64,000 nt of DNA from JACVRW01 sp963746825 (GCA_963746825.1 CAVVCU010000007.1:1-64000); one strand, 5' to 3'; counted from the stretch's first letter, positions 1-8,544 are shown. A program made the numbers and translations. Notes: generated by a model not told the origin, from the sequence alone.

Positions 1-259
1 CGAATCCCTCGCGGCGCGCCAAACATGCAGGTCAGGGCCTATCAAGCAAGAGAAGCTCAGCGAGCCGTATCTGGCAGTGTCAGTCCTTGGGTGCTAAGGG
101 CCGTATCACGGCCAGCGGAGCGATACTCCTGTTGCTATCTGCGTGTCTGGTCGCGGTGGCTGGTCACCGTGTCGGCATCCCGCCGGGACGCTACGTGCTG
201 TCGACCGGGGATCGGGACCGCGGACCCCAGCCGACAGCACGCCGGCGACGATGGATGGC

Positions 260-1243
260 TCAGCAGCTCGACTTGTAGAGGAACGGCTTGACGTCCGCGT
301 CGTTCATGTTCTCCTTGGTGACCACGACGAAGCCGGTGCCGATCTTCTTCTGGACCGGCTCGCCCTTGAGGGCGGCGATCGCCTGCTCGACACCGGCCTT
401 GCCGATGTCGGCCGGCTTCTGGGCGATCAGGGCCTGGACGATGCCCTGCTCCAGGTCCTCGACCTGCTTGGGGCCGGCGTCGAAGCCGACGATCTTGACC
501 TTCTCGGTGGCGCCGGCGCTGCGCAGCCCGGTCGCGGCCCCCTCGGCCGAGAAGAGGTTGGTGCCGAAGATGCCGACCAGGTCGGGGTGGGCGGCCAGGG
601 CGGCGGTCGTCTTGGCGGCGGCGGTCTCCGGCTTGTCGTTGGAGTACTCCTGCCCGATGTACTTGAGCCCGGGCGTCTTCTTGATCTCCTCCTCGAAGCC
701 CTTGGCCCGGGCGTCGGTGGTGGAGATGCCGGGCTTGACGTTGATGACCAGCACCGAGCCCTTGCCGCCGGTCAGCTCGGCCAGGCTCCGGGCCGCCTCG
801 CGGCCGCCCTCCTCGTTGTCGGAGGCGATCTCCGACTCGGCCAGCTCGGCGCCGTTCTCGGTGGTGGTGTCCACGAACACCAGCTTGATCCCGGCCGCCT
901 TGGCCTGGGTGAGCGGCGGGATCATGGCCTGGGTGTCGGTCGGGGCGATCAGGATGGCATCGGGCTTCTTGGCCACCACGGCGTTGACCACCGGGGTCTG
1001 CAGCGAGGCGTCGAACTCGTCCGGGGCGGTGACCTCGAGGGTGGCGCCGGCGGCGGCGGCCGCCTCCTGGGCCCCGCACTGCATGGTGACGTAGAACTGG
1101 TCGCCCTTGACCCCCTGGATCAGGGTCAGCGAGTACTGCTGCTCGGCGCCGCCGCCGGCGCCTCCTCCTCCCTCGTCGTTCCCACCGCAGGCCGCGAGCA
1201 GGAGCGCGAGCGCGACCGTTCCGACGAGCCAGCGTCTGCGCAT
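260..1243 (-). CDS. Ribose-type sugar ABC transporter substrate-binding lipoprotein
   Basis: A 327-residue secreted sugar-binding protein of the Peripla_BP_4/RbsB type, the last gene of the sugar-uptake operon. The N-terminus has two or three Arg, a hydrophobic run and a lipobox (LLLAAC), followed by a Gly-rich linker, so the mature protein should be lipid-anchored outside the membrane. Two alpha/beta lobes follow, with the family-typical IAPTD and FVDTTT strands in lobe 1 and VGIFGTNLFSAEG in lobe 2. The start chosen is the ATG at 1243, five bases after the permease stop. The ligand cannot be read from sequence; the linked isomerase and kinase point to a hexose, pentose or sugar alcohol. Confidence 0.93.
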   Translation of the reverse strand: MRRRWLVGTVALALLLAACGGNDEGGGGAGGGAEQQYSLTLIQGVKGDQFYVTMQCGAQEAAAAAGATLEVTAPDEFDASLQTPVVNAVVAKKPDAILIAPTDTQAMIPPLTQAKAAGIKLVFVDTTTENGAELAESEIASDNEEGGREAARSLAELTGGKGSVLVINVKPGISTTDARAKGFEEEIKKTPGLKYIGQEYSNDKPETAAAKTTAALAAHPDLVGIFGTNLFSAEGAATGLRSAGATEKVKIVGFDAGPKQVEDLEQGIVQALIAQKPADIGKAGVEQAIAALKGEPVQKKIGTGFVVVTKENMNDADVKPFLYKSSC

Positions 1244-1248
1244 GGTCC

Positions 1249-2298
1249 CTACCTCCTCTCGCCGCGCTCCTGGGCGCGGCGCTTGAGCTGGTCGATGTAG
1301 ACGGCGATGATCAGGACGGCCCCGACCGCGACCTGCTGCCAGAACGGCTGCACCCCGAGGATCACGAACCCGTTCTGGAGGATGGCCGGGATGAACACCC
1401 CCACGACCGTGCCCAGCACCGTCCCGATGCCGCCGAACAGGCTGGTGCCGCCAAGGACGACGGCGGCGATCGCGGCCAGGTTGTCGGTCGAGTGCCCGCC
1501 GATGGTGGTGGTCGCGAAGCGGGCCAGCGACACCATCCCGGCCATGCCGGCCAGGAACCCCGACAGCGCATACACCTTGATCAGGTGCCGGTCGACGTTG
1601 ATGCCGGCGCGCCGGGCCGCCTCGGCGTTGGAGCCGATCGCGTAGGTGTAGCGCCCGAAGCGGGTCATGGACAGAGTGACGGCGCCGACGGCGGTCACCG
1701 CGGCCGCGATGATGACGACATAGGGGACGCCGGCGAGCTGCCCGATGCCGATGGTGGTGGTCAGCTGGAGGGGGACGCCGCGCACGTCGATCCCGCCGGT
1801 GATCAGCAGGGCCGACCCGAGCGCCATCCCGAGGGTGCCCAGGGTGACGATCAGCGGCGGCACCCTGGCCTTGGTGATGAGCACGCCGTTGACCACGCCC
1901 CAGGCCGTGCCGGCGACGAGCCCGGCGACCAGCCCGGCCGCGATCGCGCCCCAGCCCCCGCCGCCGATGGCCAGCATCACCTTGGCCGCGATCACCCCGG
2001 AGAAGACCAGCACCGACCCGACCGAGAGGTCGATCCCGGCGGTGATGATCACAAAGGTCATGCCGACGGCGATGATCAGCAGCCCCGAGGCGTCGGCGGC
2101 GATGTTGCGGAAGTTGAACACCGTGGCGAACTGCTGGAAGCGCAGGGCGGCGAAGCCGGCCACGATGCCGAGCAGGATCAGGAAGGTCCAGGTGGTGGTC
2201 TCGGTCAGCCGGCGGCGCAGCGCCGCCCGGACCCCGGACGGCTCCGACGCCTCGGCCGGCTCCTCGTCGGCCGCGGTCACCTCGGTGAGGTCGCTCAC
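1249..2298 (-). CDS. Sugar ABC transporter permease (RbsC/BPD_transp_2 family)
   Basis: A 349-residue polytopic membrane permease. After about 35 hydrophilic residues come eight to ten hydrophobic segments, including the conserved AGIDLSVGSVL region and the ALSGFLAGMAGMV and GGTSLFGGIGT loops of ribose/xylose-type permeases. It should form the homodimeric channel through which the lipoprotein at 260-1243 delivers sugar. The ATG overlaps the ATPase stop by 4 nt (ATGA), showing translational coupling. The C-terminus is basic (several Arg), consistent with a cytoplasmic end. Confidence 0.94.
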   Translation of the reverse strand: MSDLTEVTAADEEPAEASEPSGVRAALRRRLTETTTWTFLILLGIVAGFAALRFQQFATVFNFRNIAADASGLLIIAVGMTFVIITAGIDLSVGSVLVFSGVIAAKVMLAIGGGGWGAIAAGLVAGLVAGTAWGVVNGVLITKARVPPLIVTLGTLGMALGSALLITGGIDVRGVPLQLTTTIGIGQLAGVPYVVIIAAAVTAVGAVTLSMTRFGRYTYAIGSNAEAARRAGINVDRHLIKVYALSGFLAGMAGMVSLARFATTTIGGHSTDNLAAIAAVVLGGTSLFGGIGTVLGTVVGVFIPAILQNGFVILGVQPFWQQVAVGAVLIIAVYIDQLKRRAQERGERR

Positions 2299-3059
2299 GC
2301 CACCTCCTCGTCGCCCAGGGCACCGGTCATGGCGGCGATGACCTGCTCCATGGTGGTGTCGGCGGCCTGGTAGCGAGCCACCCGGACCCCGAGCCGGAGC
2401 ACCTCGATCCGGTCGGCCAGCTCCATCACCTCCGGCATGTTGTGGCTGATGAGCACGACGGCGATGCCCGAGTCGCGCACCCGCCGGATCAGGTCGCGCA
2501 CATGCGCCGACTGGACCACGCCGAGGGCGGCGGTGGGCTCATCCATGAACACGACCTTGCTGACCCAGGTGGCGGCCCGGCTGACGGCGACGCTCTGGCG
2601 CTGCCCACCCGACAGGTTGGCCACCATGGCCCCGGTGTCCTGGAGCCCGATGCCGAGGTCGGCGAAGGCCTTGTTGGTCCGGCGGCGCATGGCCGCCTTG
2701 TCCAGGAACCCGAGCTTGCCGAGCAGCCCGGGGCGGACCAGCTCGCGGCCGAGGAACAGGTTGGCCGCCGGGTCGAGCTCGGGGGCGAGGGCCAGGTCCT
2801 GGTAGACGGTCTCGATGCCGAGCTCGCGGGCCGCGACCGGGTTCGGGACGGCGACCTGGCGGCCCTCGAACCGGATCTCGCCCCCGTCGGGGGCGAGGGT
2901 GCCCGACAGGATCTTGACCAGCGTGCTCTTGCCGGCGCCGTTGTCCCCGACCAGGGCCGCCACCTCCCCCGGGTGGACGGCGAAGTCGGCGCCCCGCAGC
3001 GCCCGGACGCCGCCGAAGCTCTTGGTGATGCCGCTCGCCTCCAGCAGGGGTTCGCTCAC
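2295..3059 (-). CDS. Sugar ABC transporter ATP-binding protein (single domain)
   Basis: A 254-residue ABC ATPase that powers the adjacent permease. It shows Walker A (GDNGAGKST), the Q-loop (VYQDLAL), the signature LSGGQRQ, Walker B (VVFMDEP) and the H-switch (ISHN). It has one nucleotide-binding domain, like the FrcA type, whereas RbsA/XylG/MglA carry two fused domains of about 500 residues, so a homodimer is expected. The start is GTG at 3059, preceded by a GAGAGGAG ribosome site; the GTG overlaps the kinase stop by 4 nt (GTGA). Confidence 0.94.
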   Translation of the reverse strand: MSEPLLEASGITKSFGGVRALRGADFAVHPGEVAALVGDNGAGKSTLVKILSGTLAPDGGEIRFEGRQVAVPNPVAARELGIETVYQDLALAPELDPAANLFLGRELVRPGLLGKLGFLDKAAMRRRTNKAFADLGIGLQDTGAMVANLSGGQRQSVAVSRAATWVSKVVFMDEPTAALGVVQSAHVRDLIRRVRDSGIAVVLISHNMPEVMELADRIEVLRLGVRVARYQAADTTMEQVIAAMTGALGDEEVA

Positions 3060-4432
3060 CGCAGGCTCCTCTCTGGTCCCGCACGGGCCGGCCCCGGCAG
3101 CTCGTCGATCCCTCCGTAGCGGCCGGCGGCGACGCCGGCCAGCAGCGCGGCCCCGCGGGCGCCGGCCTGGGTGACCTGCGGCCAGTCGAAGGGGCCGAGC
3201 AGCGCCCGCTTCACCGAGCGGGCGGCCGGGTTCTTCGCCCAGCCGCCGGCCAGCACCAGTCGCCGGCTCGGCCCGGCGACCGACTCGATGTGGGCGCGCA
3301 ACTCGGCCGCCCGCCCGGCCACCGCCTCCAGCGCCGCCCGCCACACCAGCGCCGGGCTGGGGTCGGCGCCGATCCCCTCGAGCGCCGCCCGGTCGCCGAA
3401 CATGTCCCGCACGGCCAGGCCGCCGCTGCCGGGCGGGACGTCCGCCGCGGCCCGGTCGAGCGCGTCGCGGGCCTGGTCGTCGCCGACCCCGAGCAGGCCG
3501 AGGAACCGCTGCAGGGCGAGTCCGGCCCTGGAGGACCCGAGCAGGGCCTGGCGGCCGGGCAGGACGTGCCAGCCGACGGTGATGTGGGCGGCGACCAGCC
3601 GGCGGACGTCGTCGGGTGCGACCGGGGGTGGGACCGCCCGGATGAGCGCCTCGGCGGTGCCGCAGGAGTCGAACAGGTCGCCCGGGCGGGTGGCGCCGGC
3701 CCCGACCGAGGCGCTGAGGTGGTCGTGGCCGGCCACGGTGAGGGTCGCCCCGGCCAGGCGGGCGAGCTGCCCGCCGCCGGCCCGGCCGGCCGGGCTGCCC
3801 GCCTGGACCAGGTCGGCCAGCAGCCCCGGCGGCGCCTCGGCCCACGCCCGGGCCTCCTCCCACCAGGCCCGCCGTTCCAGGTCGAGCAGGCCGGTCCGGG
3901 AGGCGAGCGACAGCTCGGCCACCTGCTCGCCGCCCAGGCCGTTGACCACCCATTCGGCCACCCCGAGCCAGCGGACGGCGGCGGCGACCTCCGGGTGGTG
4001 GGCCCGGAGCCAGGCGTACTTGGCGATCGACCACAGCGGGCGGACCGGCAGCCCGGTACGGGCCGGGAACCGCTCGGCCCCCAGGTCGGCGGCGAGCCGG
4101 GCCGCCTCGGCCTCGCCCCGGGCGTCGTGCCAGGCGATCGCCGGGGCCAGCGGCCGGCCGCGGCCGTCCAGCAGCACGCCCGTCTCGGCCATGCTGGTCA
4201 CCCCGACGCCGGCCACCGGGCCGCCGGGGGCGTGCTCCAGGGCGGCCGCGGTCGCGGCCAGCGCCGCCTCCAGCAGCCGCTCGGGGGCCAGCTCGGCCCC
4301 GGTCGGCACGACCGTCCAGGGCGTGCGGGTCGCGCCATGGGCCACCTCGGTCCCGTCGGCGGCCCGGACCACCGCCGCCTTGCACAGGGTGGTGCCGACG
4401 TCGATGCCGACCAGCAGCTCCTCGCCGCTCAC
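3056..4432 (-). CDS. FGGY-family carbohydrate kinase
   Basis: A 458-residue kinase of the ASKHA fold. The N-terminal phosphate-binding loop (GIDVGTTLCKA) and the second-domain motif (VAGHDHLSAS) match FGGY kinases, and the C-terminal LVLAGGWAKNP is the adenosine-binding stretch. It probably phosphorylates the sugar imported by the neighbouring ABC system. The GTG at 4432 overlaps the upstream isomerase stop by 4 nt, so the genes are coupled. Substrate (xylulose, ribulose, gluconate, erythritol or other) cannot be told from motifs alone. Confidence 0.9.
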   Translation of the reverse strand: MSGEELLVGIDVGTTLCKAAVVRAADGTEVAHGATRTPWTVVPTGAELAPERLLEAALAATAAALEHAPGGPVAGVGVTSMAETGVLLDGRGRPLAPAIAWHDARGEAEAARLAADLGAERFPARTGLPVRPLWSIAKYAWLRAHHPEVAAAVRWLGVAEWVVNGLGGEQVAELSLASRTGLLDLERRAWWEEARAWAEAPPGLLADLVQAGSPAGRAGGGQLARLAGATLTVAGHDHLSASVGAGATRPGDLFDSCGTAEALIRAVPPPVAPDDVRRLVAAHITVGWHVLPGRQALLGSSRAGLALQRFLGLLGVGDDQARDALDRAAADVPPGSGGLAVRDMFGDRAALEGIGADPSPALVWRAALEAVAGRAAELRAHIESVAGPSRRLVLAGGWAKNPAARSVKRALLGPFDWPQVTQAGARGAALLAGVAAGRYGGIDELPGPARAGPERSLR

Positions 4433-5463
4433 GGGGCGCCGCCGGCGTCCGGGTCGGGGGGGAGGCAGCGGACCGCCTCGAGCCGGCCGCGCACCGCACC
4501 CGGTCCGGCGGCGAAAGGGACCAGCACCGTGTCGCCGCGGCCCAACCCCAGGGAGCCGCCGCCCGTCTCCAGCCGGCCCGATCCCTCGGTGACGACCAGG
4601 ATCGAGAAGGCGGCCTCCAGGGACACGGCCGGGTCCGGTCGCAACCGCTCGGCCCGGAAGAACGGGTCGGCCTCGGCCGGGAACAGCCGCTCGGCCCCCG
4701 GGCGCACCGGCCCCCGCCCGCCGCGCAGCCGGTCCAGCCGGGCCGGGCTCCAGCCGGCGCGGTCGACGCAGCCCAGGGCGAGGTCGAAGCCGAGCCCGAG
4801 GTGGCCCTCGGCCCGGCCGTCGATGGCGAAGCCCTCCCACTCCAGCAGCACCGAGAAGTCGGTCGGCTCCTGGAGCTCGACCAGCAGGACACCCTGGCCG
4901 ATGGCGTGCGGCATCCCGGCGGGGACGAGCACGGTGTCGCCGGCGGCCACCGGGAGGGCGTTGAGGGCGGCCAGCAGCGCCTCGACCCGCTGGGCATCGA
5001 CCAGCCCGGCCAGCCGACCGGGGTCCATGTCCTCGCGGAAGCCCAGGTGCACGACCGGGTCGGGGCCGTCGCCGCCGACGATCACCCAGGCCTCGGTCTT
5101 GCCCCACGGGCATCCGAGGTGGCGGCGGGCGAAGTCGCGGTCCGGGTGGCAGTGGACGGGCAGGCGCTCGCCGGCGTGCAGCAGCTTGACCAGCAGCGCC
5201 GGGTCGTCGCCGTAGGCCTCGGCGTGGGGCGGCCCCAGGAAGCCCTCCGGGTCGGCGCCGATCGCCTCGCGCAGCGTCCGGCCGTCCTCCAGCCGGGTCA
5301 GGCCGTCGCCGGCCGACCCGAACGCGGCCGTGGTCGAGCCGACCCAGTCCTCGGGGGAGAACGCCCCGCCGGCACCGGGCGCGCCGCCGCGCAGCTCGTC
5401 GATGGCCGACCCGCCCCGGTAGAAGCGGGGGAACCGGTTGGCGGCCAACGCGATCGGCTTCAC
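4429..5463 (-). CDS. Class I phosphomannose isomerase-like protein
   Basis: A 344-residue cupin-fold enzyme resembling type I mannose-6-phosphate isomerases. The zinc motif is visible as LPVHCHPD (about residues 101-108), with a further Glu ligand expected in GKTEAWVI and His in PAGMPHAIGQG. It would interconvert mannose-6-P and fructose-6-P, or act on a related sugar phosphate. It is the first gene of the five-gene minus-strand operon. The start is ATG at 5463. The combination with an FGGY kinase is unusual for plain mannose use, so substrate is uncertain. Confidence 0.85.
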   Translation of the reverse strand: MKPIALAANRFPRFYRGGSAIDELRGGAPGAGGAFSPEDWVGSTTAAFGSAGDGLTRLEDGRTLREAIGADPEGFLGPPHAEAYGDDPALLVKLLHAGERLPVHCHPDRDFARRHLGCPWGKTEAWVIVGGDGPDPVVHLGFREDMDPGRLAGLVDAQRVEALLAALNALPVAAGDTVLVPAGMPHAIGQGVLLVELQEPTDFSVLLEWEGFAIDGRAEGHLGLGFDLALGCVDRAGWSPARLDRLRGGRGPVRPGAERLFPAEADPFFRAERLRPDPAVSLEAAFSILVVTEGSGRLETGGGSLGLGRGDTVLVPFAAGPGAVRGRLEAVRCLPPDPDAGGAP

Positions 5464-5538
5464 GGCGCGATCAGGCCGGGTCGGAACGCCGAGGAACTAC
5501 CCTGCAGGAGGGCCAGCTGGATCGGCATGTCCGCAGCA

Positions 5539-5562
5539 GTTTCCCACCAATTCGGTGGAAAC
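5539..5562. promoter_or_regulatory. Candidate operator palindrome upstream of the sugar operon
   Basis: Arms GTTTCC(C)ACC and GGTGGAAAC are inverted copies with one bulged C around an AATTC centre. It lies 76 bases upstream of the first gene of the operon, where a LacI- or ROK-family repressor would bind. No regulator gene is present in the window, so its role is inferred from position and symmetry only. Confidence 0.4.
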
Positions 5563-5782
5563 AAAAGAAATCCGACGATCCCGGAGGCAGGAGGGTCAGG
5601 GGCCGGAGGCCGGCGGTCGCGTTGGCTCACCCCCGAGCTCGCCGTTCAAGCTCCAGCGGTAAACCGATGTCAGTCCCGGTGTCAGTCCACCAGCCAGTAC
5701 GAGATAGGACTAGGCTGACTGGCTGGATTCGACACCTGACCTGAGCTGCACAAACAGCACTCAGGATGACTGCGTGGACGTA

Positions 5783-5846
5783 GAGCACCAGCCTACGGAT
5801 CTGGTGCTCCGCCGAGCGGCGGTCATTCCACCATGGGCCGCATGGT
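5783..5846. repeat. Three tandem perfect inverted repeats
   Basis: Seen directly: GAGCACCAG and CTGGTGCTC separated by 9 nt (5783-5809); CCGCC and GGCGG separated by 4 nt (5809-5822); ACCATG and CATGGT separated by 5 nt (5830-5846). Each can fold as a hairpin. They lie 120-180 bases before the Hint/LAGLIDADG gene. They could be a terminator cluster, the end of a mobile element, or a recombinase target. Confidence 0.55.
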
Positions 5847-5966
5847 CCGACGCAACCGCTTCAGCCAGACGCCGGGGTCGACGTGACCTGCAAGGATGCA
5901 ACCATTGGCCGACTCCGGCTGACGACGCGACCCCGGTCTGTGACAACCCACTGCTAGTAATGCAGC

Positions 5967-7148
5967 ATGCAGCAGGAAGCCGAAGTCCTCGCCCGAGGCC
6001 GTGGATGGATCACCCACGAAGACCTGGCACCCGGTGATGAGATCCTCGCCTACGACCCGGTCGATGACACCGCCCGGTGGGAACCGGTCCACTCCGTCCG
6101 CCGGCTCAAGGTCGGAGGAGACTTGATCCACTGGCGGTCGAAGCAGATCGATGTGCTGACGACCCCTGACCACAGCTGGTGGACAGTTGACCGGTCTGGC
6201 CGCTCGCCGTATAGGCCCCGCTTCTGCACCACCGCCGAGATCTCGGGTCATCAGCTCTACGTCAAGATCGGCGGCGGTGCGCCTGCAGGCTTCGCAGAGT
6301 CCGCAACTGTCGACGATGATGTCGTCGAGCTGGCCGGATGGGTCTTCACCGAGGGCTGGTTCGTGCAATGGAAGGACCAGCGCGGTCGCCGGCCGGTTCG
6401 GGAGCGGATCTGCCAACGCTGCGGGGAGCGGCCGGCGGTCGGCCGCCGGGGCCCGCCGAGGTGCGAGTCGTGCCGGAGCCCAAAGGTGCAGCTCCAGGCC
6501 GAACGCCGCGCCGCCCAACGCGCGTCACAACCACCGCCGGTCCTGCGCCCACGGGCGCACTACGCCATAGGGTTCTGCCAGTCGCAGACGGCCAACCCGC
6601 GTAATGTCGCCCGCATCCGCGACCTCGTCGACCGACTCGTCACGGCGGGGCATCGAATTAGCGAGACCCAGTACCGCGCCCGCTACAACAACTCGGTCAT
6701 CAGGCAGTGGCATTTTGCCGGGACCCTTGGCCGGACGGTGCGGGAGTTGCTCCCTGACAAGTGGCTGACTCCGGCGTTCATCGAGCGGCTCACCGCCGGG
6801 CAGGCGCAGCTGCTGCTTGATGTACTGATCCTCGCTGACGGGCACACCGATCGGCATGGGCACCGTCAATTCATCCAGAAGGACTCGGGGCAGTTGGACG
6901 TCGTCGCCATGTTGTGCGCGATGCTCGGCATCCGCACCAGCCGACTAGGTCGCGGTGGAGACCGAGACTCCCTATACCTCGCCACAACCAACCGGCTGAT
7001 GGGCGCTGCCGTCAATGCTCAGCCAGAGCGGTACGACGGCATCGTGTGGTCCCCCTATCTGCGGACCGGCATTCTCCTCGCCCGTTGTAACGGCCGCACC
7101 TTCTGGACTGGCAACGTCAACATCCCCAACGAGGTAGGCACGGTGTGA
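5967..7148 (+). CDS. Orphan Hint-domain protein with LAGLIDADG endonuclease (intein-like)
   Basis: A 393-residue protein with intein layout but no host gene. Hint block A (GDEILAYDP, residues 23-31) and block B (TPDH, 66-69) are present. The nuclease insert has two LAGLIDADG helices (LAGWVFTEG, about 122-130; LLLDVLILADG, 282-292), and between them a zinc ribbon with Cys149, 152, 166 and 169. The end reads GRTFWTGN then Val384, so the terminal Asn (383) exists but the usual Cys/Ser/Thr +1 residue does not. The ATG at 5967 omits the catalytic Cys; a Cys codon lies two codons upstream (5961), directly after tandem stops TAG TAA. It may be a degenerate intein, a bacterial intein-like domain, or a free-standing homing endonuclease. 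Confidence 0.8.
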   Translation: MQQEAEVLARGRGWITHEDLAPGDEILAYDPVDDTARWEPVHSVRRLKVGGDLIHWRSKQIDVLTTPDHSWWTVDRSGRSPYRPRFCTTAEISGHQLYVKIGGGAPAGFAESATVDDDVVELAGWVFTEGWFVQWKDQRGRRPVRERICQRCGERPAVGRRGPPRCESCRSPKVQLQAERRAAQRASQPPPVLRPRAHYAIGFCQSQTANPRNVARIRDLVDRLVTAGHRISETQYRARYNNSVIRQWHFAGTLGRTVRELLPDKWLTPAFIERLTAGQAQLLLDVLILADGHTDRHGHRQFIQKDSGQLDVVAMLCAMLGIRTSRLGRGGDRDSLYLATTNRLMGAAVNAQPERYDGIVWSPYLRTGILLARCNGRTFWTGNVNIPNEVGTV

Positions 7149-7328
7149 CCAGCTGACGCCATAGCGGTCATTCCGAGGTCATTCCACCTGCCATAACTCG
7201 ACGTGACGAGGACGCACCAGCTGGACGACCTCCCCGACCTGAGCTGCAAGGACGACACCAGGCAGTAAGCGCTGGACGATGCGCGGCTGTCTTGTAGACA
7301 GCAGGTAGGGTGCCCGTGTTCCGATTGG

Positions 7329-7892
7329 CTAGCCGCCAGTGCTGAACACGTGGCGGTAGATCGAGGCGCGGCTGACTCCCAAGGTGGTGGCGATCGCGCT
7401 GACTGTGTACTGCCCGGACCCATACATCTCCCGGGCCACCTGGAGCTTGTGGCCAGTTAGAGCCGACGGTCGGCCGCCGCGGCGGCCGCGGGCCCGGGCC
7501 GCAGCCAGGCCGGCGCTGGTTCGTTCGCGGATCAGGTCGCGTTCGAACTCAGCCAGAGCCGCGAACACGTGGAAGACGAGCTTGCCGCCAGGGGTGGTGG
7601 TGTCGATCGCCTCCTGGAGGCTGCGGACCCCGATGCCGCGCCCGGCCAGCCCGGTGACGGTGTCGACCAGATGCCGCAGGGAGCGGCCGAGCCGGTCCAG
7701 TTTCCAGACCACCAGGGTGTCGCCGGGGCGCAGCTGGTCCAGGACCTGCCCGAGGACGGGCCGGTCGCTGCGGGCGCCGCTGGCAGTCTCGGTGAACACC
7801 CGGTAGCAGCCGGTACGCTGGAGGGCGTCGACCTGGAGCTGGGGTTGCTGGTCGGTGGTGGAGACGCGGGCATAGCCGAGCAGGTGACCCAT
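7329..7892 (-). CDS. Serine resolvase/invertase family site-specific recombinase
   Basis: A 187-residue small serine recombinase of the TnpR/Hin type. The catalytic domain begins GYARVS with the nucleophile at Ser11; VVWKLDRLGRS and EFERDLIRERT are the conserved active-site and long-helix regions. The C-terminus is a helix-turn-helix (YTVSAIATTLGVSRASIYRH). The start at 7892 (ATG just before GHLLGYARVS) is preferred over the longer ORF because it fits family length. No transposase is nearby, so it may be a remnant of a Tn3-like element. The palindrome at 7994-8031 is a likely binding site. Confidence 0.93.
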   Translation of the reverse strand: MGHLLGYARVSTTDQQPQLQVDALQRTGCYRVFTETASGARSDRPVLGQVLDQLRPGDTLVVWKLDRLGRSLRHLVDTVTGLAGRGIGVRSLQEAIDTTTPGGKLVFHVFAALAEFERDLIRERTSAGLAAARARGRRGGRPSALTGHKLQVAREMYGSGQYTVSAIATTLGVSRASIYRHVFSTGG

Positions 7893-7993
7893 GCCGCTGA
7901 CCGTCTCAGAACCGTGTGACAGGGGTGGTTGTGCGACGTTGATTTCGGACACGGGTTCTGGACGCCTACGAGAGGGTTGATGGCGGGGGAGTG

Positions 7994-8031
7994 GGGGCTG
8001 TCGCAGAAACGTGCGATTCTGCGACAGTCCC
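7994..8031. promoter_or_regulatory. Long palindrome upstream of the resolvase, candidate res site
   Basis: Perfect 11-bp arms CTGTCGCAGAA (7998-8008) and TTCTGCGACAG (8017-8027) flank an 8-nt centre; the stem extends four more pairs to 7994/8031 if one G-U is allowed. It lies about 105 bases upstream of the resolvase start. Small serine recombinases bind such symmetric sites next to their own gene, so a res or autoregulatory site is inferred. A transcription terminator is possible, but no U-tract follows. Confidence 0.55.
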
Positions 8032-8117
8032 AAGGGGCCAGGGCTGGTTGATCTCGTGCCAGTTCTAGGTTGCGCTACTCGAATGCGTGGGGCACCAGCG
8101 TGCCCCCATCGGCAGGG

Positions 8118-8507
8118 CTAGGTGAGGAAGGCACCGTTGCGTTCTGGGCCCAGCTCGGCGAAGCCACCGTCGGTGTTGGCCCTGCCCTTGAAGCTGAGGC
8201 CGACCTCGGACCCAGAGAAGGTCCCCGTGGAGCGTGCGTCGCGAAGCGGCCCAGGAACGCCGCCGGGTCGGTGGGCGGCACCTCCGCGCCGCTGCCGCGA
8301 CGGTCGCGCGGGCCAGTGGCCTCCCACCGAACGTGAAGCTGACCGAGGCCGGGACCGTGACCGGTCCGCCGAACTGGAAGCTGTCGAGGACCCACACGTA
8401 CTTGGCTCCCGGGTCGCCCGCCGCCCTTCGTGGCTGACCTTGAAGGCGTCGCCGGGGAGCTCCACCACCCAGAACAGGCCCGGGAAGGATGCCGCCGTTG
8501 AAGTCAT
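8118..8507 (-). pseudogene. Frameshifted gene of unknown function
   Basis: On the minus strand a good start (ATG at 8507) opens MTSTAASFPGLFWVVELP, then the reading moves through other frames: YVWVLDSFQFGGPVTVPAS, PPTDPAAFLGRFATHAPRG, and finally FSGSEVGLSFKGRANTDGG up to a stop at 8118. The order and direction of these protein-like pieces fit one gene of about 130 residues with at least two indels. No family was recognised. Confidence 0.45.
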
Positions 8508-8544
8508 GGAGCTGGGAGCCCGAACCGGGCTCGAACAGGTCAAT

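Larger units (their letters stand above)
5464..5960. other. Intergenic region between sugar operon and intein-like gene
   Basis: About 500 bases with no convincing gene. It should contain the promoter of the leftward sugar operon. It holds one A/T-flanked palindrome (5539-5562) and, nearer the right end, three consecutive short perfect inverted repeats (5783-5846), both listed separately. No tRNA or clear sigma-70 promoter was recognised. Confidence 0.6.

Noticed and set aside
260..1079. Long ORFs on other frames (for example 135-1079 minus, 143-1300 plus) as extra genes
   Set aside because: They are GC-rich frame shadows of the binding-protein gene: Arg/Gly/Pro-rich low-complexity translations with no domain.
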